A stretch of 64,000 nt of DNA, taken from contig CM046833.1 in the NCBI GenBank assembly GCA_025618425.1, positions 39,430,115 to 39,494,114 of the forward strand, written 5' to 3'. This stretch comes from Heliocidaris tuberculata (lineage: Eukaryota > Echinodermata > Echinoidea > Camarodonta > Echinometridae). The position numbers and the translations under genes were made by a program. The notes under the pieces are model-generated. The model saw only the letters and a list, made by a program, of their open reading frames with translations. It had not been told where the DNA came from and searched no databases. This document shows positions 10,293 to 23,388 of the stretch, one piece after another. Within the stretch, counting starts at the first letter, position 1. Each line of letters starts with the position of its first letter.

Positions 10293-12906
10293 ATATAGTC
10301 ATGCTGTGATATCTATTTAGTGAATGGTGATAAGGTCTAGGCGTACATGTACATGTATATGTCTGGGTAATATTAGATTACACACATTTCTGATCATTGA
10401 CTTGGCAACTTCAAATTCAGAATTGCTCAACTATATAATAAGAAAGGAATACTTGGACTTGTCAGTGTACTATTCCTATTGAATATTATTGATGTTGGCT
10501 CATAATGATTATGTATGCCGGTAGTATTGGGTTACACCTCATTGAGGACAATTCTAGTATTGATAGGTCATTAAAACTAAGGAGTTAATACAATGACCTT
10601 GGAATTAGGGAAGCGAAAGAGGTGTGATAACATAGTGTATAATGTACATTGTATGCAAAGAGATAGGGAATAGAGCGGGGAAAAAAATGATAGGAGAGAG
10701 AGAGAGAGAGGATAATAGAATAAAAAGGAGAGATAGAATGAAAAGGAGAGGTACAGAAAGACCTACATATAGATAGAGATAATGATATTGAAAACTTTGA
10801 GAAAGAGAGGGAGGAAAAGAGAGAGAGAGAGAGAGAGCAAATGAAAGAAAGAATTTGGGAGGGGCGAAGAAGAGTTTCAATAGGTTGTGTAGATTTTTGC
10901 TGTCCAGTTATAGAGGATCTCCTATCATCTCCATAGAATATATAGCAAAGTTGAAAACTTACCGGTATTGTTCATCCTTCTATATTATATATATGGAAAG
11001 AGCTGAAGTCATTTCAGCATTATTTCATAAAATGGTCTGAGTGATGTCTATACTGTACATGTACATTCAAATGAATAAGACGTACAGTATGTGTGTGTCT
11101 CGGTCCAAAGATCCCCCTTTATCAAAGACATCATAGTAATGATCACTCTGATATTTGCATCTTGATAAGCTACATTAAGAAATTTACTTGCATCTTTATA
11201 AAGATAGACTGCTGTATAGATATTGGGTGATGTATTTTACCTTGTAGAGATATTTGGCCTTTCTTTAAAAATCAATATTTGTTTGCATCTATCTTTCTTG
11301 CATGTTTTCTTAGGGTACTTTCTGAAAATTGTCTTCCATTTTTATGGGGTACAGTCCAAAACAGTGATTCTTTCTTTCAACATAAATTTTGCAGATCATT
11401 GCTTGAATATAATGCATCTATGCAGCATTTTTAAAAATATTGTTATGTATGGTCATAATTATTTTATGATGACATAAAAAGAAATGCAGGTATATAAACA
11501 AAAGCATTCTGTATTGTGAAAGAATATTGATGATTCCTTTAAGTACATTCAGAGGACACACCCCACCATCTTAAAAGAATTGAAAAATTTCACAAAAAGT
11601 ATTCTCTTGCAACATTGTATGTTTTGACAATAAAAAAAGGAGTAACAGGGATTCTTTAGTGGAATGAATAGTCAATATTTAGATAGGAAATTGATGAAAT
11701 ATTTATTGTCTTTGCTTTGGCATTCCTTTAGTGGAATGAGTGTTCGATGAGTGGTCACTGTTAAGATAGGAAATGGATGAACTATTTTGTTGTTGTCATT
11801 GCAACGATACAAAACTTTTTTTTGGAAACCAGGAAGTCGTTGTGTTGGAAAAATAAATGAGTGTCAGGTACGTCCTTGGCTCCTTGCTATGTATGGAGTG
11901 AATCCAAACATTTTTTATTGTAGATGATGCTCTCTATACACAAACATCAGCAAACTGCTTCTGTCATTTATGATATCTATCCTGGATTGTCTGTATTGAG
12001 TATTGCCTGAATGATATTTACATGTATGTGATGGGATCATGGGAAGGAGATTTTTTAGCTGTTATTGAGATATGCTCCCGCTTCGTTCGAGGGTGAGTTG
12101 AATTTTGTTTGATTCCACATTGGGGGTTATTTTTGGTGCCCCAGCCCTCATAAATCCTTGGTTTGGTTAGTCAGATTCTGTTTGAATATGAACACAAAGG
12201 CTTTTGAGAAATTTCCTCGAGCAATTTCAGTACTCTTGAATTTTAAATTGCCTATTTAATTGTGGTCGGATTATGTAATATGTCATTGGACTGTAAGCAC
12301 ATTTCAGTATGTGATAGATGAGGCTATTGAAATTGCCATTCGTGTAGGTTGATTTTTTGAAGTCTTAGCAGTCATGTTTTTTAGTAGCTCAGGATATTTC
12401 CGCCCCTGTAATCTCGTCAATAGTCTTGACATAAATATCAATGATGTGGTTATACATGTATAAGTGCATCATTATCACCATCGTCGTCATCGTCATAATT
12501 TGTATACTATTAAAATTGTAGGTGAACAAAATCCCAGCAAATTCATGAGGAAGCATCATGAGTTTAAATGTACAATTCTGTTTGGTAGTAGACTGTTGCA
12601 CATTGCCCTATACATGTAGTTGGCAATATTGATATGATTTTTTTTTCAGTCATCACACAATATTGACAAGGAGCTCAAAGTCGATTTATATGACATTATC
12701 CTTGTTTTTCTTTTTTATTTCCATAATAATATACATGTATTTGTTTGCTGGAAGCTTTCTGTAGAGTTTCTAGGTTTAGAACCAGTATTAATTGGGGGAA
12801 CATAAAGTAATGTACATGTAAGTGTGTATTAAAATAATAATCTGAAAAAAATATATGAAGTCTTGGTGAACAAGATTATTTTGAATTCAAACAAATGTTT
12901 ACATCA

Positions 12907-13053
12907 GGGCCCCCGTTTCATAAAACTCATCCTCAATAACAACTGCCACATGTCGATGACAAATTTACTCTCAGCCAATCAGATGCAAGTATTTCAGTAG
13001 CTTATAACTGTTTAGTAATTTGTCATAGATATCAGGTTTTATGAAATAGGGCC
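12907..13053. mobile_element. Palindromic GGGCCCC element
   Basis: GGGCCCCCGTTTCATAAAAC to TTTTATGAAATAGGGCC, same family, centre reversed (AAATTTACTCTCAGCCAATC). Confidence 0.8.
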
Positions 13054-13500
13054 TGAGATATGTTTTTCTTTACCTGCAGAACTTGCAGACATGTACATGT
13101 AGATCTATTCTAGCATGAACTTGCAAATATACTTGTACTGCATCTGTCTGTTATTATTTGTTAATATGCATTCGTGTACAGTAGAGTAGCATTTTGGCAG
13201 GAATTTGCAGTTAGCACTTGGATGTATGAACTTAACGAAGAGAAGTAGCGTAGTCAAAAGTGAAACTTCGGAATGATCGACACCCAAGAAGGTTTACTTG
13301 GATACTATAGGAAAGATGCGCTGTGGTGAATTTTACAGTTTGACGTATGCATAGATCTACTTGGTGGACATGTTGGTGGTAAATGTAGGATCCGCTGGCT
13401 GTATTGTTGGTTTAGCATTTCTCAAGGCCCTTTCCCATTGTGTAAGGTGATTGTGGTAGAAACATGGGAATAGATATGTGGGACTAACTGGTGTGTAGGG

Positions 13501-14000
13501 NNNNNNNNNNNNNNNNNNNNNNNNNNNNNNNNNNNNNNNNNNNNNNNNNNNNNNNNNNNNNNNNNNNNNNNNNNNNNNNNNNNNNNNNNNNNNNNNNNNN
13601 NNNNNNNNNNNNNNNNNNNNNNNNNNNNNNNNNNNNNNNNNNNNNNNNNNNNNNNNNNNNNNNNNNNNNNNNNNNNNNNNNNNNNNNNNNNNNNNNNNNN
13701 NNNNNNNNNNNNNNNNNNNNNNNNNNNNNNNNNNNNNNNNNNNNNNNNNNNNNNNNNNNNNNNNNNNNNNNNNNNNNNNNNNNNNNNNNNNNNNNNNNNN
13801 NNNNNNNNNNNNNNNNNNNNNNNNNNNNNNNNNNNNNNNNNNNNNNNNNNNNNNNNNNNNNNNNNNNNNNNNNNNNNNNNNNNNNNNNNNNNNNNNNNNN
13901 NNNNNNNNNNNNNNNNNNNNNNNNNNNNNNNNNNNNNNNNNNNNNNNNNNNNNNNNNNNNNNNNNNNNNNNNNNNNNNNNNNNNNNNNNNNNNNNNNNNN
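13501..14000. other. Assembly gap of exactly 500 N
   Basis: A run of 500 N, the sort of fixed-length filler used for gaps of unknown size. Any open frame reported across it is meaningless. It separates the unshared spacer from the right arm. Confidence 0.99.
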
Positions 14001-14077
14001 AATCAGATTTCAGGATTTTGGTAGCTTACACAAATTATTGACTTGGTATTGATAAAAAGTTTTATGAAATGGGGCCC
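14001..14077. mobile_element. Palindromic GGGCCCC element, truncated by gap
   Basis: Right-arm half of the element at 9350-9505. The other half lies in the N run or is missing. Confidence 0.75.
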
Positions 14078-15319
14078 TGATCCTTGTAAAGTCCTATGTC
14101 ACTGAAATACGGAACAGCAAAATATCATACTTCTACTCAGGAAACATTTATGGAGACAAAATAAGCATAACTGTAGAAACACATACATGTAGGAGCCTAC
14201 ATTCCTATAGCCTTGTTCAGACACAATGCTGTAAAACCGTCTAAGAAAAAGCAGTAGCAAAATAAAATGAATTGAATTAACTGAATGCATGCCACGGTCA
14301 GCATATTAAAACACAAAGATCACAGAGGGGACTTTTTCCTTCTTCTGGACACTGGGGCCCCACCGGCAATTCACCTGCTTGTAAAATGGTTTTTATATTT
14401 CTGTGAAGGGTTGGGGGGGGGGGGGCAGGTTTACAGCATCGTGTCTTAATGGGGCTTTATTAAGGGTTTACACAGACATGGGAAAGTAGAGTTGATTGTC
14501 TCAAATTGAGGGAAAGAAAATGTTCAAAATCAACTCATGGGCAATTTCAATAGCCTATTGTATATCCCATACAAATCATGAGCACATTACCTAATACATA
14601 ATTGTAATGTTCAAACATTTCAAAAGGGGATGGACAAGGCTATAAAAATTGCCTTGGGTTGATTTTTCAAAAGTCTTTGTAGTTACATTAAACATATAAA
14701 ATGACAGGACTTTGAGCAGAACTTTGCACGTATTAAACATTTCATTCGGTCTTGTCATCCTATCATTTGATTTACAGGACAGTGAAATTGAAATATTTTC
14801 TCGTTTAAATGCTAAATAAACATTTAACCCAGCTTGTCACTGCCCATTCTCTTCTCTGAACAGACCCTTTTCATCAATGGAACAGCAAATTTTGCACAGA
14901 CCAGTAAAAAAAATTGTCATTTTCCAAGAAATAAAGCCACTTTACCAAGCAATAAAACCATTTACCACATGCATGCCTTAACTATTCATTCCCATATAAA
15001 AATATAAAAGGTATAGATCGATAATAGTGACATGAAAAAGAGAAACTGAATACTACCCTCATTTTCAATACAATATATCACATATTGAGAGCTACATGTA
15101 GAAAGGTGTAAACTCAAATACTGTAATACAGCGTTAATGTTCTTTTACCTTTCAACAGGCGAAATCATCTACTTCAAGCCAGAAAGACATTAGCTCATAC
15201 TTTATCACTGTGTTAATGTCCTTCTGGCTTTCAACAGAAAAGATTGCCTCCGCTGTTTGAGATTTGAGATATGCACTGAATATCAGAAAGTTCTACTTTG
15301 GTGAGATATGGGTACTAAC

Positions 15320-15400
15320 CTCCAATAAACTCCTTTCTTGCTCCAGCATGCGTTTGAATGTGTTCAGTCTTTCAGATTTCACTTGAGCGTCCTGTTGAGA
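15320..15400 (-). CDS. ARHGEF11/12: Coiled-coil exon of ARHGEF11/12-like RhoGEF, right-arm (collinear) copy
   Basis: Exon of 81 nt, 27 codons, phase 0 at both ends. It reads SQQDAQVK then SERLNTFKRMLEQERSLLE, a charged helix with heptad-spaced leucines. It matches the vertebrate segment that begins QKVEILRKMLQKEQ just after the linker. The acceptor is TTTTGATTGTAG; the donor is GAG followed by GTTAGT. It follows the linker exon on the same strand in the right order, so this copy is the one in frame with the gene. An identical copy lies on the opposite strand at 8027-8107. Confidence 0.85.
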
Positions 15401-15816
15401 CTACAATCAAAATAACAAAATGGAATAAAAACAAATAATTCATGAAATAGAAACAGTAAAGAGAAGTTACTGGAGTATTTATCTCTTTAAATGTTACTGT
15501 AATTGCTTGTTATGAGCCCAAAACTCTTTCTTCTCTCTTCTACAATATTTGTATTCCTTTTTTGTAAGCTTCGGAGAGAAGTAATGAACAAACACAACAC
15601 ATCTAAAATTCTGTATGTCTGTATGTAAACTACTGTGCATGTCATCTGCTCAGAGCGAGAAGGACGTTTACCCTGTATTATTGAAAGGATATGAGTTAAC
15701 GCCTTTCTGGCTCTCAGCTGACAATACTCTCTTTGCTGCTGCATACTGTTCATGTGTAACATGTACTTTTTATGTGAAAAACAACTCTATTCCAAAAAAA
15801 AAATTTCTATTGGCCT

Positions 15817-15955
15817 GGGGAGCGTTTCATCAAGCGGTTTTGTCAGTGATTTTTACCGACAAATTTGCTCTCAGCCAAGCAGATGCAAGGAATTCAGTAG
15901 CTTATAACAGTTGTCGGTAAAAATCACTGACAAAACACTTGATGAAACGCTCCCC
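15817..15955. mobile_element. Palindromic GGGAGCG element, right arm
   Basis: Counterpart of 7472-7609 in the other arm. Confidence 0.85.
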
Positions 15956-18566
15956 TGAATTTACGTTGGAGCACTGACAATGACTGAATTCTTGTCCGAT
16001 TCTGGAAGGCCACCCAGGCCCCAAAACGTCAAAATATAGATTCATGAGTGTGTGTTTCTAATTTTTTTTTTTTAAGAGAACAAATTCTCTAGAATTCTTT
16101 ACAAAGAAGACGAGACATCCTTGCCAATTGAAATAAATATCCATGCAGATACGTAAGGCAAGAATACAAAATCTATTGGCTGCTGTATTCACTAATTATA
16201 GAGATTTAATTTCTCTTTTCTGGTTTCTAAATGGCATATATTTCTCAGAGATCTTGAGTGTTTTCAAAGTTAGACTTGAAAAAATGTTGACAAGTGCCAG
16301 AAAAAAAATGGCTCATCTTATATGCAGTAGAATTCCACAAAAAGAAAAGGGGGAGGCAATTAAAGAAGGAATTACATGTAAATATAGATGTGTAATATTT
16401 TATCATTCATACGTGCTGTACAACTAACAATAAACATGATTTCTAGTCTGGCATACCCTTTTCCTCATCCCTATCTACCTCCACCCCCAAATCTCTTTGT
16501 CCCCCTACCCCCAACCAACCTTTTCTACCACCGACCGATCATTCAGCAGTATGTAATTATACTCAGCTGTGGCCAGGCATATTGTCACCACCTGTCCATA
16601 TTAATAACACACAGAGCTCAGTTCTAAATTAAGCCCAAATTGCTACTGGTCTCTGAATAATGAGCAATTATGAATTATTTCTAAATATACTTGAATTACC
16701 TTCGGTATAAGCCACACAATCATTTTATTGCCAAAATATAGCATTTTCAGCACTACTAACACTACACTGCACTGTGACTAGATACAAGGAGTACTGACAT
16801 TCTAATTTATAACAGAGATTGTAAAGGATGCACATTACAGGATTTGCTGCGTTAAAAAAAACTGAGTTAATGAAATGTTAAATCATTTTTCTTCACAATA
16901 AGGTCTTTTAAAACATCCAAAGCAAGATACAATAATCATTATAGTATATCATATATGTAAGTGGTGTTGAAAGTCAAAATTAATACCTCGATGTACAACT
17001 AGCAATGCAAAGGCAGTTACGATTTCATATCTCTACTGAGTTGCTAAGACATACATAAATCATAATTTCATTCATTATTTACCAGATTGCAAAGACATAA
17101 ATCATGACACGTGAATTAGGGTGCGTTTATAGCATTACTGTGAAAACAGAATCAGCGTTATGAAACACATTTCTGAAAAGCACCCTGTTAATAGCTCTTT
17201 TCTTCATGCAATTTAGACCACTGCCTTTTTAACGTTTTATTTATAACTGTGTTTTAAAATCATGTTTCTGTGGGGGAAAAAAGCTCCCAAATGAAATGTG
17301 TATCAAAACGCTAATTCTGGCCTGAAAAATGGAGCTACAAACGCACTCTTACTACATGAAGTATCCACACGCTTCTGATATTAACGTTACTGTGGCTATG
17401 AGTTAGTTCAGCAAAATGGTACAATGTACATGTAAATATCAACAAGATGAGTGTTTGGAATGAAGATGAGTTATCAGATTTTATTTCAATTATAAGCATC
17501 ATTAATAATTAAGGAGCAATTGGACAAGATAATAAATGATAAATACATAATCAGACATTACAATAAAGCATTATTAGATGTAAAATGGACTTGAAACAAA
17601 CATTTACACACTTATTCAAAAAGTCCTTTTATGACAGTTTATTTTACATGTAATTTCTTCACAAATATGTAAGCAGTCTTTGTCATTATTATTTAAAATA
17701 ATCATCATGTTATTAGATTTCACTGTTTACTGCACCACTGGAAATGATATTGGCATGGTATTTTGAAAACTATCTGATATTTTATGTTAGTAAAATAATG
17801 CTAATTGTCATCACAAATCAAAATTAAGACAAGTTTTTTGTTAATGTCAGTGCACAGCTGGCTGCGTATGTACAAGAGACATCTCTGCAAGCACCAATAA
17901 TAAGTAAATGTACATGTATTCAGAGCATTTTCAGTTTGTTATGACAATTAACATCATTCTCCATAACATAAAAGATAACTATTTCAGGATACAGTTTCTG
18001 CAAACATGGACAGGATATGACCTGCAAATAAATAGAAAATTAATCATTTTCTGCACCATGATGATTATACATGTAAAGCCCTGATGGATCCTGGTGAATA
18101 GAGAAAGAAAAAAGTTTAATAGGAGATGAAACAGCCAACTGGAAAGTCGTCAGTATTAGAATGTATTCTACCGCGAATCATTTGCACCTCAAAGCATTAT
18201 GACCTGCCTGCAGATTATACATTGTATTGTCTGTTGAGTACAAGAAGGCTGTTAACTCTACATTTAAAAAAAAATGAGTTCTGGCTCTCAGTAGACAGTA
18301 TATGTATGACAAATTATTTTGTGAATTATATCCAGTTCTGTTTGTTATATTAATATTAGTACTTTAAAGTCAGCCTCCACTTGAGTAACTCCAGTATGGT
18401 GTATCCCTTTGCAAAATTTTATAAAGATGTAAAAACAGTGTTTTTAAACCGCTAGCTAAGCAATTAGTCTCATCCCAAGTGGTCATAATATCAACCCCGT
18501 GGGTCAAAGCTCAATTAGTCTCTCCCCAAGCAATCCAAGTATCAGATGAACAGGGTCAAAGGTTAC

Positions 18567-18644
18567 CATTTTGGGGTTGCGGGCGCCGGCCGAGAGGACA
18601 TTTCGCTGGGTGCGGAAGGGGAGCGGAGAATGGCTGCCCGATGA
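18567..18644 (-). CDS. Candidate 26-codon cassette exon, right arm copy
   Basis: Reverse-complement copy of 4787-4864 with the same splice-site-like borders and the same open frame, in gene orientation between 24.9 and 15.3 kb. As with the left copy, coding status is only suggested by symmetric phase and GC content. Confidence 0.2.
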
Positions 18645-18892
18645 CTGGGATAAACTCCTGCAGCGGTTACAATCACAAGAGGCTTCGTAATGTATGTTGG
18701 TAGACCTGCGTAGACCCATCTAAAAGTATGCACAATGACAATACAAAGTGTCAGCTCATACCAGGGCAAAAAGGCAATTTTGGAGAAGAAAAGTCTGATA
18801 AAATATGTTATAAAGTGGCTCATTTCGTTGTTCAGCTTCGCAGACTGGATGTCCTCAACTTATGAAAATAACAATAAAAGCAAGACACCTTT

Positions 18893-19477
18893 GTGATATA
18901 CATGTATGTAGGCAGACCTGCATACACCGACCTACAAGTATACACAATTTTGATAATAAAAAGGGTCAACTCTAGGGCAAAAAGAGCAGTTAAATTCGAG
19001 AAATGTCTCAAAAATATGTTAGAAATCAGCAGATTTGATGACTTCAAACCTACAAAAATAGTAAAAATAATAGCTAGGGAAATAAATGTTAAAGCATTAG
19101 AAACATATACAGGTAAACAATGGATTTATGATCACAAACATTGTACGTGCACATCGTCTCTTTTCTCTCTGCACTTTCCAACAATGCCAGAAGTGTATGC
19201 AAGTTACAGAAGTAGCATTGAAAGCAGACTTACATGTATCTCAACTGTAATTTCATGGGTTGCTTCAATCCAACCTTTAGTGAAAAATTATACTATTTCA
19301 TACACCCAATGGGCAACCAGAAATGTCCACAAACTGCAAAAATTCAATGTTGTAATTCAGTCACTTCGTGGCAGGGAACTTTTACTAATCTTGACCTCTC
19401 ACGAAAATATGCACATGAAACCTCCTGGTTTTACACTGCAACTTTTTTTTATGACCTCAAAGACACTGAATGAATAG
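18893..19477 (+). CDS. Right-arm copy of the unrecognised ORF, 194 codons
   Basis: Counterpart of 3957-4538 in the other arm, identical for most of its length, with a small indel changing the last few residues. Because both arms are nearly identical overall, survival of the frame in both is not independent evidence for coding. Confidence 0.15.
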   Translation: MIYMYVGRPAYTDLQVYTILIIKRVNSRAKRAVKFEKCLKNMLEISRFDDFKPTKIVKIIAREINVKALETYTGKQWIYDHKHCTCTSSLFSLHFPTMPEVYASYRSSIESRLTCISTVISWVASIQPLVKNYTISYTQWATRNVHKLQKFNVVIQSLRGRELLLILTSHENMHMKPPGFTLQLFFMTSKTLNE

Positions 19478-20764
19478 AAGTCCTGTGCTCTGCTTTCAGC
19501 TGCACTCATCACTTCAGAAGCATATCAATAATCATGATGAATTACAAATGTTAGCTGCCTTTCTTTGAGTTTACTTTTGGGTGATCGTTAACGCCGGGTG
19601 AAGTTTATTTCTACAAGGAGCAGCAGTTGCTACACACCAATCCTCTTGGGTTCATGACCATAACGTGAAACTATCTGAGTGGGAATGTGATGAAGGGTAC
19701 ATGATTGATGAATGGTTCAAGAAGAACACTTTCCTTGCTTGGGGATAGTAGATTGGTAAAGCGTGATTTCGTTTTGAATACACAGAATTGAATCTACTCA
19801 GTATGTCTTGAAGATAGAAAGGCAAAAATATAGTACCTTATTGTTCACGAGGGTGGGTCTTTTGGATTTTCATTCAAAAAGTGAGATTCCCTCAAAGTAT
19901 GTGATTTTTATCAGTCTTACATCTTTTTCCTTTCTCCCCCCCCCCCTTTTTTTTGCTAATTGTTTCCCCCCACCCCCCAGATTTGGGGTGGGTCCTACAG
20001 CTAAACATTGCTGTAATTTTCTGTTGAACTGTTTTTTATTCTGTCAAAAGCTGTAAATCTGATTCACTCAGATACTTTGTTAATGTGTGGGTCATGAAAT
20101 TCAGAAATACTTCAAACATATCAACTGTCTGACGCTGGTTTACAAGGCATAAATACAAAAGTACTTTTCAATTGTTTCTGAGCTAAAAAGGGCAAATAAT
20201 TCAGCAAAAATGGTTCCATTTAGTTTATAGGTTATAAGAGTAAAGACATGGTCAGTTTACAATACATGCAATATCTTTAAAATCAATTTTTAGTTGAAAT
20301 GCTAAGAACATATTTTTTACATCACATCTTTCCTAGATTTCTACTGCATTAGAAACACAGAAATGTATTTTGTTCACACTTGCTAAGTATTACGCCTCAA
20401 CTTTATGTTTACATGCATGCAGGTATGGGCGAATTTAATTTGATTTTTGTTTTCAGTGAAGGCTAGATGAGGTAATGTATCATGTCTGAGTACATAAGTT
20501 GAAAGAAGTATAAAGTGATAGAGCAAGATAAACGAGAAAATGAATAGAGGAAAAAGAAAAAGAGACAATGACAAAAGATCAAAGGGATGGAGAAAATAGG
20601 GGGAGGAGGATGGAAAGAGAGAGGATAAAGAGTATCAGAAAAGAAAGAAGAACAGATTATATACGTTGAGGGAAAGGCACAGGTTTTGACATGCATGTTA
20701 TTCTTAGACTGATGGGAATAGGGTGGCATTTGTTTATATGGTTGCTATGGTGCGGATGTTCAAC

Positions 20765-20997
20765 CTGAGCGGTCCAGCGAGAATGACCATGAAAGGAGGG
20801 CTCCCTCTTTAGTCCTGCCGCAGTGCAAACTTGTGCGTATTTCCCCACCAGCCCCGATGAGATAGAGGAAGAGGAACAGAGAGGGCACTCGCAAAGATCG
20901 TCGTACGACGTGGCACTGACCTCGTGTTGGTGAATGTTGTAGGTCCGCGTGCGGGTGGAAAAAAGGTTGAAGACGGTCCCCTTTGTGGCGGCAGTGG
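20765..20997 (-). CDS. Right-arm copy of the candidate GC-rich exon, one base shorter
   Basis: Reverse-complement counterpart of 2445-2678, in the same orientation as the gene and between the linker exon (24.9 kb) and the coiled-coil exon (15.3 kb). One C is missing near the start (CCGCCACAAA here, CCGCCCACAAA in the left arm), so it is 233 nt. From the same acceptor, the frame shifts to a proline-rich reading that stops. Either this is a sequencing error, an allelic frameshift, or the island is not coding. Confidence 0.25.
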
Positions 20998-21347
20998 CTG
21001 TTTTAAATATCGTAGATGGGTTTGATAGTGGTCGTAGGATGAAGATATAAAAAGATGATACACATACATGCAATGGTTTCCTCACATAAATCAATACATA
21101 TATGGAATGATTCATGCACTAAAGAACAACGGTCTGTATTCTTCCAACAGAATAAATTTTTAGAGTCAAATGCACACAAAAAAACATTTTAAAAACCCTA
21201 CAATAACATTGTAATACAGTCAAACATGTTTTTTTTTTACGAATTTGACAGTGGTAAGACCATATTGTTTCCCTTGCATATTGATTGAGATATGTACAAA
21301 AAGAACACTACCTGCCTGTAAAGACCACTTTATACCTTGTATACCTT

Positions 21348-21762
21348 TTAACCCTTTCAGGACAGGAATTATTTAAGGACTAAATTGATCACATTTTGTT
21401 CTTCAAATTGGCAACAATAATATTTTTCTTTTAGTGCTACACGGTTCTAACAAAATGTAATGTCTTTGAAAACAATATGCATCATTAGAAACTTAGTCGA
21501 AAGTTGAAAAAAATTGCCAATTTTGATAAAAACAGTGATTTTGAACCTCTCAATGTGTTGCCAATTTAAGGATTTTCAAGCTTATTCTCCTTTTTAAAAT
21601 TCCTGGCATCAAACACAATATGGTCATGCAACAAAAATGGAAACAATATGTGTAGAAATTTCTGCTCTTTCTACTCATGCATCTGGTATATTTTTTAGAG
21701 CTCTGCATCAAAAGTTATTGAGCCAAACCACAAAATGTGGTCAATTGTCTCGAAAGGGTTAA
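21348..21762 (-). mobile_element. TTAA-flanked element, family C, right arm copy
   Basis: Reverse-complement copy of 1680-2094 carried by the inverted duplication, with TTAA at both ends. Confidence 0.75.
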
Positions 21763-22362
21763 TAGCAGTCTTTGTGTGCAGGTTCCAATGTATGCATTTA
21801 CAAGCTTAATTACAGTAGTGAGATACAACCCAACATTCAGTTGTATGATTTTAAAACTATACAACCACAGAGCCACTTCAAACATACATGCATACTCCGA
21901 CTTCATCTTGGAAGGGTGATTTGTTATTGCCAATGTGTGTTTTGTTAATATCAACATTGTTATGTGAACTTCTTATATTTTTGGAAGATGGCCTATAAAC
22001 AAAAACTGAAACAAAATCTGTAAGAAATGACTTGATGATTTGCAATCCTTATTTTGCTCAAATCGAAACAAACCGGTCTTAAACACCAATAATGGTGCCA
22101 TTAAGAAAGGATGAGAACAAATCTTTAAATGTGAGAGTACATCAATATCAATTTCAATCAGGATCATGCTTTAGTAATATGAACAACAGCTAATTAAAAG
22201 ACTTGAGAGTGAAACTTTTAAATGATTTACGAGTCAATGATAAGTCTTATTACTAATTATGGAGTTTATTATCTGTTTTATTGTCTCAATACATACATGT
22301 AAGTATATATATGGCCTATGTAAGTATATATCCAAATCCCCCTTCCATAAGGTTCTCTTGAA

Positions 22363-23365
22363 TCTCTTCCTTTTCTTTTTTTTTCTTTTTTCTCACTCTC
22401 TATATCTTTCCCTCTTTCTCTATTCCCCTCCATTCACCCTTTCACTATTCCTCCCCCCTCCCCCTTTCTCTCTCTCTCTCTCTCTCTTTCGCTTCCCCCT
22501 TTTTCTATCTCTCCCTTTCCCTTTTCTCTCCCTCTCCGTTTCCTCTTTCTCTCCCTTCCCCTTTCTCTCCCTTCCCCTTCTCTCTTTCTTACTCTTTTGT
22601 CTCTCTCTCTCCCTTTCACTTCTCTCTATTTCTTACTCTTTTGTCTCTCTCTCCCTTCCCCTTCTCTCTATTTCTTACTCTTTTGTCTCTCTCTCTCTCT
22701 CCCTTTCCCCTTTCTCTCCCTCTCCCTCTCCGTTTCCTCTTTCTCTCCCTTTCCCTTCTATTTCTTACTCTTTTGTCTCTCTCTCTCCTTCCCCTTTTCT
22801 CTATTTCTTACTCTTTTGTCTCTCTCTCCCTTTCCCTTCTCTCTATTTCTTACTCTTTTGTCTCTCTCTCTCTCTCCCTTTCCCCTTTCTCTCCCTCTCC
22901 GTTTCCTCTTTCTCTCCCTTTCCCTTCTCTCTATTTCTTACTCTTTTGTCTCTCTCTCCCTTCCCCTTCTCTCTATTTCTTACTCTTTTGTCTCTCTCTC
23001 CCCTTTCCCTTCTCTCTATTTCTTACTCTTTTGTCTCTCTCTCCCTTTCCCTTCTCTCTATTTCTTACTCTTTTGTCTCTCTCTCTCTCTCTCCCTTTCC
23101 CCTTTCTCTCCCTCTCCGTTTCCTCTTTCTCTCCCTTTCCCTCTCTCTATTTCTTACTCTTTTGTCTCTCTCTCTCTCTCTCTCTCCCTTTCCCATTTCT
23201 CTCCTCTCCGTTTCCTCTTTCTCTCCCTTTCCCTTCTCTCTATTTCTTACTCTTTTGTCTCTCTCTCCCTTCCCCTTCTCTCTATTTCTTACTCTTTTTT
23301 CTCTCTCTCCCTTCCCCCTTTCCCTACCTCCCTCCCTCTTTTTACCTCTACCCTCATTTTTTTTT
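22363..23365 (-). repeat. Purine-rich satellite, right arm copy (CT on plus strand)
   Basis: Reverse complement of the left-arm satellite, with the same unit variants. Small differences in unit content change the frames of the spurious long ORFs here. Confidence 0.95.
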
Positions 23366-23388
23366 CCAGAAAAATCTAACTACATCAT

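Larger units (their letters stand above)
9429..13500. other. Unshared spacer between left arm and gap
   Basis: About 4 kb with no counterpart in the right arm. It holds the rest of the element at 9350-9505, two short hairpin repeats (about 9648-9730 and 10218-10292), a CGCGAAAAT palindrome (9991-10191), a GA-rich low-complexity tract (10690-10840) and a palindromic element at 12907-13053. No convincing exon was found on either strand. If the left contig is inverted, its plus strand would be the intron after the coiled-coil exon. Confidence 0.7.

Noticed and set aside
12050..12095. Possible small exon in the spacer (TTTTTTAG...GAGGGTGAGT)
   Set aside because: Splice-like borders, but the 11-residue peptide does not resemble the RhoGEF segment expected after the coiled-coil exon.
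13491..14024. 177-codon ORF across the N run
   Set aside because: It consists almost entirely of undefined bases.
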